Shown in pieces: positions 10,381-23,568 of a DNA stretch of 64,000 nucleotides; the stretch's first letter is position 1; each line of letters opens with the position of its first letter. The translations under genes were made by a program, and so were the position numbers. The DNA comes from Phlebopus portentosus (lineage: Eukaryota; Basidiomycota; Agaricomycetes; Boletales; Boletinellaceae). Where the stretch lies: the NCBI GenBank assembly GCA_037892935.1, contig JAYXKI010000016.1:434001-498000 (forward strand), in the 5' to 3' direction. The notes beneath the pieces were generated by a model. The model did no database searches and was not told the DNA's origin. It saw only the letters and a program-made list of their open reading frames with translations.

Positions 10381-10689
10381 GTTTATAGCCCCAATGTTCG
10401 CGTGAGTGAGAAACACATCTTATCTTGAGAGGGGGAAGAGGAGGAAGAGAAAGAGAAAGAGGAGAAAGAGCAGGACGAGATCGATAGATGCCAGGCCATG
10501 GGTACAGAAGCACCCATGTAATGTGACACACAGCACTGACAGCCTGATAAGACTGTCAGTGCTCTTCTAGCTGTGATGCATGCTTTGTGAAATGCAAGAT
10601 GCTTGGACAACAAACTCACCAAATCCCATACCCAAAATGAGACAATCCTGAACTTCTGGAGGCTATCTGGTGGCTGAGCTACATTTCTA
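10381..10689. other. Region without a recognised gene
   Basis: It follows the 150-bp repeat array. It contains a purine-rich GA stretch (10430-10475) that would encode a Glu/Lys run in one frame, and nothing else I can name. Confidence 0.4.
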
Positions 10690-11019
10690 ATGACAAAACA
10701 CTTGATTTATTATTTTATGGCTGCATGATGGCCATGCTTGTCTTTCTTCAGATGTACATGATGTACAGTGAGTTTGAGTGGAGAGGAGGCAGCATTGTTT
10801 GTGGCTGCAATAGTAGCAGGTTGGGGGACATATTTGGCACAGAACATAAAACTCTGGACATGGTGTCACATTCAAGACCACCGGTACTTATCTGTCAACC
10901 TCTATAGAGTCTGGAAGAAATCAATCATTTATGACAAAGACTTTCAGTCCAAGATACACACCCATCTACAAAGCCTCAATAAGAAGTATTTGTCTCCTGG
11001 AATGTACAGACCTATTTGA
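10690..11019 (+). pseudogene. Possible N-terminal part of the DDE transposase relic
   Basis: An 83-codon frame (10768-11019) follows a possible splice acceptor (CTTCAG near 10750). It is predicted helical with several Trp residues (VAGWGTYL, KLWTWCHI) and a Lys-rich second half. It lies upstream and in the same orientation as the catalytic DDE region at 12699-13900, separated by repeat insertions. Linking the two is inference from order and composition. Confidence 0.3.
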
Positions 11020-11128
11020 GCTGACCAGATGTACTTGCTCACCTTGGACATACAAAACCTATCTCTTTGTATACTGTGCAGACATAGCTAAATGCTATGG
11101 GATATTGCTATAGGAAAATAAAATGAGG

Positions 11129-11590
11129 GATGTTGAAAGGATCTGCTCAAAAACTCACATCAAGATTGACACGATTGGCAGATCAACAGGATCAGCATTC
11201 CAAATGTGACTAGTAACAGTCTAGCAGTCACTAGAGCTGAACTACTGTTAATGCGACTAAGGCAACGGTCATAGGCATCAATGGCAATATATGGGCGCCT
11301 GAGAAGCACACCACAAGTATGTAACCCTGCGGACTACTTAACACCGCTGACCGGTAATTACCACTGCCGATTTACTACCGCCGACCGTCACCTTAACACC
11401 GCTGACCAAACTCCTGATCTGACCTGATCAAAAGAAGTCAAGAAGCGATCAAACTACTAGAAGCACGAGAAGTCTAGAACTTGACTACCAAAGCCTAACG
11501 CCTAACAACTAAAGTCTAAAGGCTAATCTAAGCCCAATGGAGACATCACTAGCATTCTAGCACTGTTAGACTTGTGCCTGAGCGTACATG
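11129..11590 (+). repeat. Old LTR-like dispersed repeat R (plus copy)
   Basis: It starts TGTTGAAAGGATCTGCTCA and contains blocks such as GATCTGACCTGATCAAAAG and GACATCACTAGCATTCTAGC. Diverged reverse-complement copies occur at 14200-14534 and 33077-33300, where GAGCAGATC marks the same end. The TG start suggests an LTR; the 3' limit is uncertain. Confidence 0.45.
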
Positions 11591-12306
11591 ATCCTTTATG
11601 AGATATACTTTACAGTATGTCATGCTACAAGCGAAATGCGTGACTGCCAAATTGAAGTCCAATATCACATGCAAGAAGTGTTACATGCCAATCTACCAAA
11701 TCCTATAATACCCAAGCGACATGAAGAACTTATTATTACAACTCGAACCCCTCAAGCTGTAGACCCGATAACTTGGAGGATACTAGGATGGTACAAGCCA
11801 GAGCTGCATTAACTCATGTCCAGCCTCTACAGTATAAGCAAACCTTTATTTACCAAGGAATGCGAACCTGGACACCAAGCAACTACAACTGGTACTCCAA
11901 CGAAGGATATGGCAATACATTTGCAATGTTAGACTCCCAGGCAAAGCATGGCTAGTCACTTGAACATAACTGCATCCCCCAGCAGAACTCATACAGTTTA
12001 TGGTATGCATTGGACCATACTCTACACCAACCCGACATCTCAATACCGATGTGCGAGTTGTGCTTACACCCTTCGGACCACAAGACGAACAGCGAAGAGT
12101 CATATATCAAGCTGCCTACATTGCACCAAGAGCTACAATCCCACCTGGTGATGGAATCAACATTATAGTGGAGCACTGACAGTGGAGCTTTCCATACTGG
12201 AATAGCACCTCTATTGTCTCAGTCAGCAACCCTACAGAATTCCATCATAGTGGAGATACATTGGAGCAAAGTGGTGCTCAGTAGAGCAGAATGACGAAGA
12301 AAGTGA
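11591..12306. other. Region without a recognised gene
   Basis: Several short open frames exist on both strands, none over 90 codons and none resembling a family I know. It is probably decayed transposon sequence between repeat R and the LTR-like element at 12307. Confidence 0.4.
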
Positions 12307-12698
12307 TGTAATAGTGGAGAGAAGTGGAGCAAGGTGGAGTAAAGTGGAGAGAAGATGAGTAAGAAATAGGACGGAAAATAGATTATCTAGAAAGCATAAA
12401 TAGCGTTAGAAGTAGGCCCTCTTTTCTCCATCTTTCAATCCTCTTAACACACTGGTGACATCGTCTTAACACACGATCCACTGTGTGCTTTGTACTACTA
12501 CGCCTCTTGGAAATCCCAATCTGCTCTTACTCTACCTTGTCTCTGAAAGCATCCCTTACCAGGACTGCAACTAGGAAGGACAGTAAGGGGACCGCGTGGT
12601 ACAGCTAAATGTGGGTAGATAGATCACCTCTGCACAACATACCGCTGCTTAGGCAAAAGGATCGAAACTGGTGTAACCCCAGACCTACACCTCTAACA
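12307..12698 (+). repeat. Possible solo LTR (about 390 bp)
   Basis: It runs from TGTAATAGTGG to CTCTAACA. It has repeated GTGGAG(A/C) blocks, a TATA-like CATAAATAG (12397) and a pyrimidine-rich initiator-like stretch. The transposase relic starts immediately after. No convincing target duplication was found, so the call is tentative. Confidence 0.35.
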
Positions 12699-13900
12699 GA
12701 TGTTTGTTGATGGCTATGAGCAAGAGGATGTTGTCTCTTACCGGCAAAAGGTATTTCTGCCACTTTGGGCTGAACTCAAGAAACAGATGGCTTTGGAAAC
12801 TGATGCAATGTACTTTTCATCTGGTGAGAATGCAACTGATGAGACCTATCAAATTGTTCTTGTCACTCATGATGAATCAACATTCTATGCAAATGATCAA
12901 TGAGAATTGTGGTGGGCTCATTCCACAGAAACAGTAACTCTCCAACCTAAAGGAGAAGAGGCATCTATCATGATCTCAGACTTCTGCACTTCTAAAGCTG
13001 GATGGCTGAAATCTCTTGATGGGTAAGTTAGTTTTTAACTACATATATTAAACTGAGCACTCACTTTCTTGTCTAGTATACAAGAGGCACAAGTTGTTTT
13101 CAAAGCTGGCAAGAACCGAGAGGGATATTTTGGACACGACAACATAATAAAGCAAGTTAAGAAAGCAATTGACATATTCAAAGATCAATTTTCAGGCTGC
13201 AATGGACTCTTTGCTTTTGATAATGCAACTACGCATACAAAACATGCAGAAGATGCTCTTTCCGCACATTATATGCCTAAAGGTCAAGGCTGAAAAGGAG
13301 ACTGAGCACTAAAAGTTCTTATGCATCCTGGACAACTTTCTGATGGCACTCCACAATAGCTGTATTATTCCGAAGACCATCCTACTCACCCTAGTGAGTT
13401 TAAAGGTATGGCACAAATTCTTATAGAACGCGGAATCAATATTACCCACAAGAAAGCTCAATGCAAGGACTTCAAATGCCAAGATACCAGCAAAAATGCA
13501 TCCTGCTGCTGTAGATGCATTTTTTTCAACTAGCCTGATTTTTATAACCAGAAGACAGCTCTTGAGGAGTATATTGAATCTTGAAGGCACAAAGTCATTT
13601 TTTATCCAAAATTCTATTGCAAGCTCAATTTTATTAAGCAGTGCTGGGACAAAGCAAAATATTATTACTGAATGCTGCCTTGAACTTCAAATGAAAAGGA
13701 AATAGAGGAGAATATCAAGCAATGCCTTGATTCTATTCCCATTGAGCTTTTTAAAAAGTGCGCTTTTCATCTTTCATTGTAACAGTGCAATACTTCTGAC
13801 TATATGTAGATTTGCAGATTGATCTGCATAGTTTATGGATGTATACCAACATGGTCTTACAGGTCCTCAGGCACAATGGGTAAATAAGCATTACCATAGT
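12699..13900 (+). pseudogene. DDE-type transposase-like protein, decayed
   Basis: This matches a transposase-like family I know as common in agaricomycete genomes. Motifs in order: FVDGYEQEDVVSYRQ, VTHDESTFYANDQ, a KGEEASIMISDF segment, an intron (GTAAGTT at 13023 to TAG near 13078), FKAGKNREGYFG, LFAFDNATTHTKHAEDAL, then YPKFYCKLNFIKQCW. The expected acidic residue in the last motif (usually N-F-I-E) appears as Lys. Stops and frameshifts after 12900 and 13290 show it is dead. The 5' end is cut by the LTR-like repeat at 12698. Confidence 0.65.
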
Positions 13901-14199
13901 CACAGAGTCTTAAATGCACAAATTCTTGCAGAGATGTCAGTGGCTGAAATTTAACTGCTTGTATTATATACTCAGATTATACATTATCAAAGAAAAATTC
14001 TGTCTGACCTCGAGATTTGGCTATCAGGGTCCTTCCTAATGGGGAAATGCAAATTAAGGTTTAGGGTTGTGACTGTGATATCACAGGATTGTTGAGTATA
14101 ACTTTCGCCTACCTTAATAAAGAATATAAACAGAATAATAAATAAAGAATAGTAATAGTGTCAGGATCACACTTCTAACAGTGTACTCATCACTAGACT
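13901..14199. other. AT-rich region without a recognised gene
   Basis: I see only simple AT-rich sequence, with GATATCAC near 14075 and an ATAAAGAATA repetition near 14117-14155. Nothing supports a gene. Confidence 0.4.
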
Positions 14200-14534
14200 C
14201 AGTAGTGCCTTGCTAGATTTATGTGCTTTAACAAGTTTTTGAGCAGATCTTTTTAGCCTTTTTTGGCTATTCTAGTTTTGATATTATTAGTTGTATTTTT
14301 GGCTTTACTTACAGCTTTATTTCTACTTTGTTTTATTACTTATAAAGTAGGTCCTCAAGACATATCATAAAGTAAGGGACTATATAGATTCAGACACAAG
14401 TCTGACAGTGCTGAAATGCTAGTGATATCTTTATTAGGCTCAATTTAGCCTTTAGCCTTTAGTTATTAGATATTAGACTTTAGTAGTTTTACTTTTGGAC
14501 TTCTTGAGCATCTAGTAGTTTTGATCACTTCTTA
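14200..14534 (-). repeat. Old LTR-like repeat R, inverted copy (left part)
   Basis: It shares diverged blocks with the reverse complement of 11129-11590 (AGTCTGACAGTGCTG, TTTAGCCTTTAG, TAGTAGTTTTGATCACTTC). It is broken at TA 14533-14534 by MITE1 and resumes at 33077, giving the relative age R older than MITE1. Confidence 0.45.
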
Positions 14535-15195
14535 CAGCCTTTTTTATATGTATTGTCACTTGTGACTTCTGTGAATTTTGTCACACAAAACACCTTAAAA
14601 CATAAAAACCATTATATCTTACTCAATTCTTGACTGTTTTGCATGATCTAAGTTGCTAAATTCATATTTTTAATATCAGTTTCAAACTCCAACAAGGATA
14701 AATAGAAATGAGTAAAGAATGAGTGAGATATGTTACAAAAGGCTGATTTTAGACACTTCCTTCATATGCATTTTTTCCTGCCCTCAGACTGGGTGCTACA
14801 ACAACCTAGACTGCACCAGAGTGGTGCTATTAGCATAATATGAATTTACAGACATCAGATTGCCTAAGAATAAATTTATTTTGAGATCTGGGGGCCCTTG
14901 AGAAAAGGTAGCTTTGAGTTCAGCTCAGACATGTATCAAACCAGCAGATACAACACAGAATAGAGCTCAAAGTCAGTCTGTAAATTTAAAATAAAATAAT
15001 TATATCATTTTGGACTTGCCTGTAGGACTGTAGAAGCAGAGATGAGGGCAGGAAAAACTGCACATGAAAGATGTATCTAAAATTGGCTTTTTGTGACATA
15101 TCTCACTCATTCTTTGCTCATTTCTATTCATCCTTGTTGGAGTTTGAAATGTATATTAAAACTATGAATTTAGCAACTTAAATCATGCAAAATGG

Positions 15196-16535
15196 TGTAA
15201 GAAGCATCGATACGCTAGGTCCGAGATCATGCACATCACACGTGTTCTGCGGTAATCTGCATTGTAACAGCAGAACTCAGTGCGGATCGATTTGATTCGA
15301 AGTAGAATGGACTACTGTAGCCTCTCGCACTCAACCGCTGTGTAGGAAGAACTTTCGGACGCTTGAGCCACCCAGTCGAAAACTTACAAAGGCTGATTTA
15401 GCTAGCTCGTCTTACTAAACCCAGGCATGAGAGGTATATTGAAGGATCTGCAATCGGCCCCCAACGCCTCCCAAGTTTTGACCCGACGTGATACACTTCG
15501 GCTTTTCCCCCTTTTTGAGTCCCATATGCGTTCATATTTTGTTTTGATCCTTATGCTCATTATTCCGAGTGTGCTCACATTTCGTATTATGCCCTATGGT
15601 CATTATCTTGCCACCTTCCAGATATGCTCACCTCATCTTCTGTTCCCATGCGTTCCCTTATGATTATCACTTCCGATTTTCTTTCATTATGCTCCCTGAT
15701 GCTCCGATGGCTCAGGTTCGGACAAAGTTATAAATAGGCGAGCAACTTGTAGTAGAAGGGGAGTAGTTTCAGCCCAGGGGAGTTTTAACAGACGACAGTT
15801 TAGCTCGGGCTAGAAACCCACTCTAGCTACAGTCGAGACCAATTCGACTCTTTCTGTACTCTCCTAAACTCTATCTCTCATAAATACACGAAAGTTCTGT
15901 CTCATACGCCTCGAGTCTCCTGCTCTGCAGTCGTACTCAAGCCCAGTGTAATCAGTTCAACCCGTGTTGAAGTCTGAGACCCTCATCACTCCTCCTTACG
16001 CCTCCACGCTAGGTCTCACTTGAGCCCCTTGCATATCGCTTTGTTCCACATCGTATCGCCTCATTTCGTTTCATAACCTACCAAAACTCGTCGTAACTCA
16101 TCGTAACCTATTATATCATGTCAGATCCTCAAAAGGATCGCTTTTGTATCATCAGCGCTTAGGGGAAGTCCTTCTCTAAGCTTTGTCTCGTCAACTTCCG
16201 CCTCCAGGGTTCGAATCCATCGAGGGATTACCTGTGAGGACGTCGATTACCTTTGCACCGCCACTGCTGATCCCCCTTGCTTCGACTTCTTCTGCCTTGC
16301 TTCTTCGCCTATCTCCTTTGATCCATCCCCCCCCCCCTCACATACATCCAGCAGCCTTCAATCCCATTTCTCCTCCATCCCTTCCGGAACTACTCCAGAA
16401 CCCAGATTAATGCATCAGCCCTTCTCTAGTTTTCCCCCAAAGTCACCCTTCTTCTTCCCACTCATTTAAATCTTACCGAACAGCCCCCAAGAACTGTGAC
16501 ACTCCTCAGTAATCAGATGGTTCACAGGAGTTTCA
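15196..16535 (+). repeat. 5' LTR of element A2 (1340 bp)
   Basis: It is bounded by TGTAAGAAGC and AGGAGTTTCA. TATA-like GTTATAAATAGG lies at about 15728. A run of C occurs near 16330, and its length differs between the two LTRs, which explains the 3 bp size difference from the 3' LTR. Confidence 0.88.
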
Positions 16536-16713
16536 AGTGGAGCCCCCGGCGAGGGGGGAAATTCACTGTTCGTTCAAAACGAGTAACCAAACTCCAGGTA
16601 GTACTCGGACTACCTGAAGCCAATCAGCCCGTATCCCCGTAGTTCACCAAGCCTTACCCCAAGTCACACCTTGGACACCTAGGCAGAGGGCAAGTGCTAG
16701 AAGCACCACAGCA
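16536..16713 (+). promoter_or_regulatory. Primer-binding site and leader of A2
   Basis: Two bases after the LTR comes TGGAGCCCCCGGCGAGG (16538 onward). It starts TGG as primer-binding sites complementary to a tRNA CCA end do. The tRNA was not identified. The rest is the untranslated leader before the gag ATG at 16714. Confidence 0.55.
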
Positions 16714-18022
16714 TTGTCGCTAAATTCTTCAGTAATTCAACCTTCACCTCTAACTGAGTCCAGTACCCTACCATCGTTCGAGGCGTCGGCTGAATCGTCT
16801 CCTTTTAGTTTCCAAGAAACTGATCTACCTACCAAATTCTCTGAGCAAGAATCCTCATCGCCAGAGGAGATCACTGTTCGACTCGATTACCCAGACCCCG
16901 CTAGGCCCAGACAGTCTCAAACCTCCAATCAAGCAATCCAAGTCGATCTGCTTGCGCAACAGTCACAACCAAGTGGATTAACTCTCGCTCACCACCTCCA
17001 AGAACTGGGAAGTAACCTGCAGATCCTTAACCAACTTCAGACCAATTATCAGCAGTTGCAGCGTATATTAAACCAGATGGCTGCAGTTAGACCACCTCTT
17101 CGAGGTGACAAGAGAGCACCAGTATTCAACGGTTCCGATCTGAAGGAACTGTTCCGCTTCTTCGACAACGTAGATGTGATCGCAATAGATTCCAACTGGG
17201 ATGCGTCAACTACGATCAGACGTGGGTACTTGTACTATGCGAAGACTGACATTGCAGAAGTATGGGAGACCCTCCCTGAAGTTTCTGCCACCCCTGCAAG
17301 TGTCAGAGATTTCAAAACGGCCATCAAGAAGCGGGTGAATTGGAGCAGTTCATCGCTGAATGGGCCGAGAAAGGTATTTACACCAGAGATGAATTCGGCA
17401 CTTATCATTGCGAGTTCCTACACAGAGCCAGGTATCTAGTTGCCAGCAACAAACTTACTGAGAACGACTCGAAATTCGTGTTTCTTCGAGGCATTTCGGG
17501 CCAGACTAGGAAGGATATCCTACAAAGGCTCGAAATCAAGGACCCGGACCACGAGAGGGGTGACCCCTATGACATCGAGAAAGTAGCAAATGCAGCTATG
17601 TACATTCTTTTGGGATCTGCAGTCAATCAGATCAGATCCGACCCGATGAGCGGCGGAATGAGTGCAATGATGAGCGCATCATTGGGAGGACATGGAATGA
17701 CCATCAAGAAGGAAGAAACGGACTTGAGTAAAGTTTGGGAAATGCTGAAAGGTTTTCAGATAACACTGGAATCACTCACTAGAGGCCAGGGCCCTCGAAT
17801 TGCAGCAGGTCTGCAACCGGCCCCATTAGCTTGCATGCCCAGATGTGCATTCTGCAGTGATCCCGGCCACTTTATAAGGTTGTGCCCAAAGGTACTCGAG
17901 TATATCCAGGCTGGAAAGTGTCTACGTGACTTGAACGGTGAAACGTGTCTGCTGGCTCTGAAGGCCAACTGACAGTCTGAAGGTCTGAGTTCAACCTCTG
18001 GGGGTCAACCAGATGTGTACAA

Positions 18023-18927
18023 TGTAAGAGGGAGTGTCTAAAGTGTGAGGAGTGTATGCTGGTGTCGAAGGGAATGGCTTAGAGAAGGGGGAAACAAAAT
18101 ACAAAAGGGTGCCGTGTCGGAAGTGTAATCTGAGCCACCTACTCTGAGGTCGAAAACTAGCTAGCTAAGTCGATGATGTAAAATAAGAGATCAAAATTAC
18201 TCGTCGACACGATCCTAACAGATCAAGAATCACAATGAATGGATAAGAAATGAGGGAGATACAGACTGAACAAGATATTGGAAAACTATTGTAAAATCAG
18301 AACTTGGCGAAATGAAGCGGAACTCTGTGGAACTCGTGGGTAAAAATACTCGAAGATGAAGAACGATGAGACGAATCGAACAAATGCTGGACCGAGGTGA
18401 TCGGTGGAGAACTGATGGAGATATAGCAAAATTGACGATCTGCTGGGCTGGAGTATATGCACAACTGGTGCAACTGTCGGAACTGGACTGGAACTTGAGG
18501 GAACAGACTGAGACGAAGCTGGGAAACTAGGGAACTTGACTGGAGATGATATGAGTCGAAACTGGGGTGTTCTGGGGCTCCCCCTTTTCATTAGAGCGGC
18601 ACAGGAGGCTTATATACAGCAGTGAGCCACCCATACAACAAAGGCTCGAAACATGATTCAGGGAGATAAATAAGGAAAGAAACCAAATAAAATGTAAATA
18701 TGGACATCCAACCAAGTCATCTGCATCACAGCCTGTCACCTGAAAGGGGTAGATAATAGAGAGTGAGGCTGGATGGAGGGAAACAGAAGGCTGCTGAACT
18801 ATAAATACACAACCTACTGATCCACACTGCAGATCCTTCCACATATGGTCAAGGTCAATCATTCTGATGATTGGCATGTCAGATTGTCCAAATAGAGTAG
18901 ATCTGAGCTCAAATCCACAGGTATCTC
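18023..18927. repeat. 905 bp LTR-like insertion in A2 gag
   Basis: It is flanked by TACAA at 18018-18022 and 18928-18932 and starts TGTAAGAGGG. All three LTR families here start TGTAAG. It ends GGTATCTC, not the usual CA. Excision leaving one TACAA restores the gag frame exactly, which proves the borders. On the minus strand there is TATA-like CTGTATATAAGCC (near 18615). A solo LTR of a third family is the best guess. Confidence 0.65.
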
Positions 18928-20072
18928 TACAACGGACGAGTAGTCATGCCGAATGGAGCCTTCGTGTCAAGTAGGGTTTCGGGCCGGAACCTGATGGAGC
19001 GAATTGACAACTTGCTAAAGCTGAACCTGTCACATCCAGTCAACATTATCGAAGTCGCCAAGCACCCGGAAATCCCAGCCGAGCTGATAGCATCAGCTAT
19101 GCTCCAAGAAATCGGCGAGGATTAGACAGAAGAAACCAATTATGAAGTGGAATGTTTGGAAATCTTGCTCAACAAGGCAAAGAAGAAAGCGGCAACTGGT
19201 AAGAGGCAGAAGTTCAACGGAGTAGTCATTCCGACTAAGGTGGGACCGCCGGGAAGAGGGGCCTCGAAAGCGCAGCAGTCGCCACCCCCTACCCCTAAGC
19301 CCCCAGTGGTTTCACGTTCGTCATCGCAGCAGGATGATATTAGAAAACCCTCGAACCCCCAACCCCAATACCGCTATGTAGTCCCCATTGAAGACTCTAA
19401 CGCTGTCTCTAACGTGCTCACTCGGACGCTCAACACGAGCATTACGCTTAGCCAAAGGGAACTGTTATCGATTGCCCCCGAACTATGAAAGCAACTAAAG
19501 GAACTCACTACCGCAAAGAGATATAACGCTGCCAATGTGAATCTTGTCGAATCGCTGAGTTACACCACACAACTATGCGGAACTGTATCGCAACAACCTG
19601 AGGACTCGATTTTGTCCATCGGAACGTCAGAAGTGACTGCAGAAGCAACTCTCCCCCTTCGTACAATTACAGCCATAGTGAAGGATGCGATGGAAGTGGA
19701 GTGCATACTCGATCAAGGTGCAGCAGTGTGTCTGATTAGGGAAGATGTTTGGGAAAAACTTCAAGTGCCCCTATCGCCAGACCAGAGCACGACCATTGAG
19801 ATGGCGGACACAGCGAAGTCGGCCACTGTAGGACTAATCTCAAATGCCAAGTTTACGATAGCCGGGATTGATCTTTCCCTGCAAGTGCATGTCGTTCGTC
19901 AGGCACCATTCCAGGCGCTACTCGGACGACCCTTCTTCGCAGTAACCGAATGCGAAACCAAGGATTATACCTCGGGAGACCAGCATATAACACTATCAGA
20001 CCCCAACAACAGAAATCGACATAGTAAGGTCGCGACTAGAATTCGGAACGTGTTGCGCAACATTGCGCAACA

Positions 20073-20079
20073 GGGTTTT
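20073..20079 (+). other. Putative -1 ribosomal frameshift site GGGTTTT (A2)
   Basis: It is read G GGT TTT in the gag-PR frame, and pol continues in the -1 frame. Position relative to the gag-PR stop and the trans-frame residues are conserved with A1 (814-820). Confidence 0.65.
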
Positions 20080-23000
20080 CAGCAGACGTCAAGGAACTGA
20101 TACTAAGATGTCAGCAAGATGTAGACGATTATTCATGTTCAAGCCTCAACAATATGTTTTCTATCTATTCTATTGATGTTTCCGACACTTTCACCTCTCT
20201 ATTTAGTAACCAGCTTCAGAAGCTGATGAAAGACCCAATGTGTTTCGCTACTGACTATTTAAATCAACCTTATAGATCATGTATTCTAGAAACCCCGGAC
20301 GACGATGACCCGACAGTACTCATGTACAAACATGTCGCTCAGAAAGTACGGCCCATCCCCGGGGTACTACCAGAAGAATTTTGAATTGTTCGAAGGAGGC
20401 ATCTGAACCTGCTCGAAGGACTACCCGAAATACCAAAGAAACTGAAACTATTTATGCCCATAGGCAGACTTACGAAGGAGCGGTTTGAGGCCCTCAGGAT
20501 TGACGAGAATCAGTTCCTATGGCCCGAAGAAAGGCTGCTAGTTGCTAACCTACTTATGCTGCAGGAAGGAGCACTAGCGTGGACAGAAGCAGAATGAGGT
20601 AGTTTCGATGCGCAATACTTCGATCCAATTCGCATCCTGATGGTACCGCATGTACCATGGGTACACAAGAACATACCTGTTCCTCCGGGTATCCTCGAGC
20701 ATACCATCAACCTAATTCACGAGAAAATCAAGAATGGAGCCATTGAACCATCTAACTCCTCGTACCAGTCACGATGGTTTTGCCTTGTCAAGAAAAATGG
20801 AGTCTCCCTTTAATTTATACTCGACCTGCAAGACATGAATGGTGTTTCCGTCCAAGACTCAGCTGTTCCGCTGAATATAGAGACCATTGCGGAGCATTGC
20901 GGCGGACGAAGTTGTTATTTGAGCCTCGATTTCTATGTGGCTTTTGACCAGCGAGTTCTAGACGAATGCTCTCGAGATCTCACAACATTTCAGACTCCCT
21001 TGGGAACGTTCAGAATGACAGTTCTCCCGATGGGATACACGAATTTCCTTCAGATTATACACAATGATGTTGCTTTCATTCTACAAGACGAGATTCCGCA
21101 CTGTACTGATCCATATGCAGACGATTCGCCCGGATTAGGTCCCAAAATGTGCTATGAACTCCTGGATGGCTCTTACAAAACTATGCCAGAGAATCCAGGG
21201 ATTAGGCAATTTATTTACGAGCATATATGCGATGTAAATCGAATTTTGCAGTGAGTCAAGGCAGTGGGAGGAACGTACTCAGGAAAGAAAATGGAGATCG
21301 GCATTGAGTCAATCATATTTCTTGGACACAAACTGACATATTATGGATGAGAGCCAGACGAATCAAAAGTTCAGAAGGTCAGTGACTGGCCGCCATGCCG
21401 ATCGGTAACCGAAGTCAAAGGATTCCTCGGAACGGTGGGAGTCCTGTGAATTTTCATTAAGGACTTTGCCAAGATTGCGTGCCCTCTCAATTGACTCACT
21501 CAGAAGAACAACATTTTCGATTGGACAGACGAAGAACAGGAATCAATGGACGAGTTGAAGGAAGCGGTCATTAGGTGTCCAGCTCTATGCGCAATAGATT
21601 ATCAATCAGAACTCGAAGTCGTACTTGCGGTGGATTCATCGATTATTGGAGTAGGATGGTATTTGGGTCAAGAACACGTAGATGGATGAAGAAGGATTAA
21701 TCGCTTCAGTTCCATAAACTGGAATGCCACATAAGCAACATACTCCCAACCGAAAATCAAACTTTATGGACTATTTCGTACATTACACGCCATGCAATTA
21801 TATCTCATTGGAGTGCGCAAGCTTGTTGTAGAAATGGACACACCATACATCAAAGGCATGATTAACAACCCGGACTTACAACCTAACGCTACGATCAACC
21901 ACTGGATCGCCAGGATACTTCTATTCGACTTCGAGATTTGCTATATCCCGGCGGCAGACTTCAAATGCACCAACGGACTTTCTCGATGACCCCCGGCACC
22001 TGAAGATCCACCTCTGGATGAAGGATACGAAGAGTGGATAGATGACATGTATGGATTCTACATTGAAAACCCAGTTACGACGTATTGCGCAGACTTACGT
22101 GTGCACAACTAAGCGAAACGACTCCCATCGAGCCCTGGAAATGCACAAGCAACTCTCGGATCAGTAGGATACCTCGAGAGATCGAACAGGAAACACCGGG
22201 AGAGAAACGGCAACTCTGACTTCCCAAAGATGACTGACGTTGCATTGACCTTGTTTCCCAGCTCTGAGAAAGCTAACTCGAAAGACGCTTGCTTGGATGA
22301 CATCAAGAGCTTCTTGATTGGCCAGAAGCGACCAGATCAGTTAGACAATCATGGCTATGCAGCGCTGATCAGGTACACGGCAAATTTCTTTGCTAGAGAT
22401 GGACATTTGTGGAAGAAGGTGTAGAACAGATGACACCAGGTCATAATCTAACCGGAACGTAGATAGAACCTCGTAAAGCAAGTGCATGACGATCTAGGCC
22501 ACAAGAGAGTATACTCCGCTCGAATTCAACTCCTGGAACAATTTTGGTGGCCTACCCTCGGACCAGATGTCAAATACTACGTGCGCACCTGTCATGAATG
22601 CCAAGTTCACCAGACGAAGAACATTCTAATTCCCCCGGTCGTACCAATAATACCATCAATTTTCCAGCATATATACATCGACACCAAGGTAATGCCAAAG
22701 TCTGGAGGATACCGGTACATCATACAAGCCCAATGCGCTTTATCTGGTTACCCCGAATTTCGACTCTTGTGCGAAGAAACCAGCAAAGCGATAGCCCAGT
22801 TCATTTTCCAAGACCTCCTTTGTAGATATGGTGCTTGTCCCAAGCTCATAACAGATAATGGGAAACCGTTCATCGCAGCACTTGATTACCTCAAGGATCG
22901 ATATCACATCAATTACATATGCATCTTAGCATACAACTCTCGCACTAATGGAATTGTAGAAAGACGCCACTACGATGTGCAGGAAGCCCTAATAAAGGCT

Positions 23001-23568
23001 GTAGATGGTAATGACAAACGATGGAGCGACCAAGCTTACTCAGTATTTTGGACAGAAAGAATCACCATCCAGAAAGCGACCGGAATGTCCCCGTATTACA
23101 TAGTACATGGAGTAGAGCCTATTCTACCTTTCGACCTCCCAAAGCTATGTACTTAGCCGCCCCCGGTCAATACGCCCATTCTGACTGTGGAACTCATTGC
23201 AACCTGCACGAAGCAGCTCCAGAAGCATCCTGAGGAACTGGATCGAATCGCCAGACTAGTTTCCAATGCCTGGCATGCATATGTGCAACAATTCGAAGAG
23301 ATCAACAAGGCCAAAATCAAAGACTACGACTTCCAGCCAGGATGACTCGTTTTGTTGTGAAATACACGCATCAAAATGGAACTTAATCGCAAGATGAAGC
23401 CCCGATACCTAGGACCCTATGTGGTAGTACGCAAAATAAAGGCCAGTTCATATGTCATTGCAGAACTCAACAGATCAGTCTCGAAGATCCGAGTAGCTGC
23501 ATTTCGTCTGATTCCTTACTTTCCTCATTCAAATCTCTCTGTACCCATTACCAAGCTCGTAAATGCAG

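Larger units (their letters stand above)
16714..20100 (+). pseudogene. gag-protease polyprotein of A2 (interrupted, decayed)
   Basis: The ATG at 16714 opens a Ser/Pro-rich N-terminus, then a capsid-like region (motif PVFNGSDLKELFRFFD). Near 17330 a frame change is needed to continue into the capsid C-terminus and a CX2CX4HX4C zinc knuckle (CAFCSDPGHFIRLC, about 17842-17883). TGA follows ALKAN, then comes the 905 bp insertion. Removing that insertion with one TACAA copy restores Q-P-D-V-Y-N-G-R-V-V in frame. Further stops are TAG near 19122 and TGA at 19486-19488. The protease (19650-19990) repeats the DQGA active-site loop of A1. The frame ends at 20100. Confidence 0.8.
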
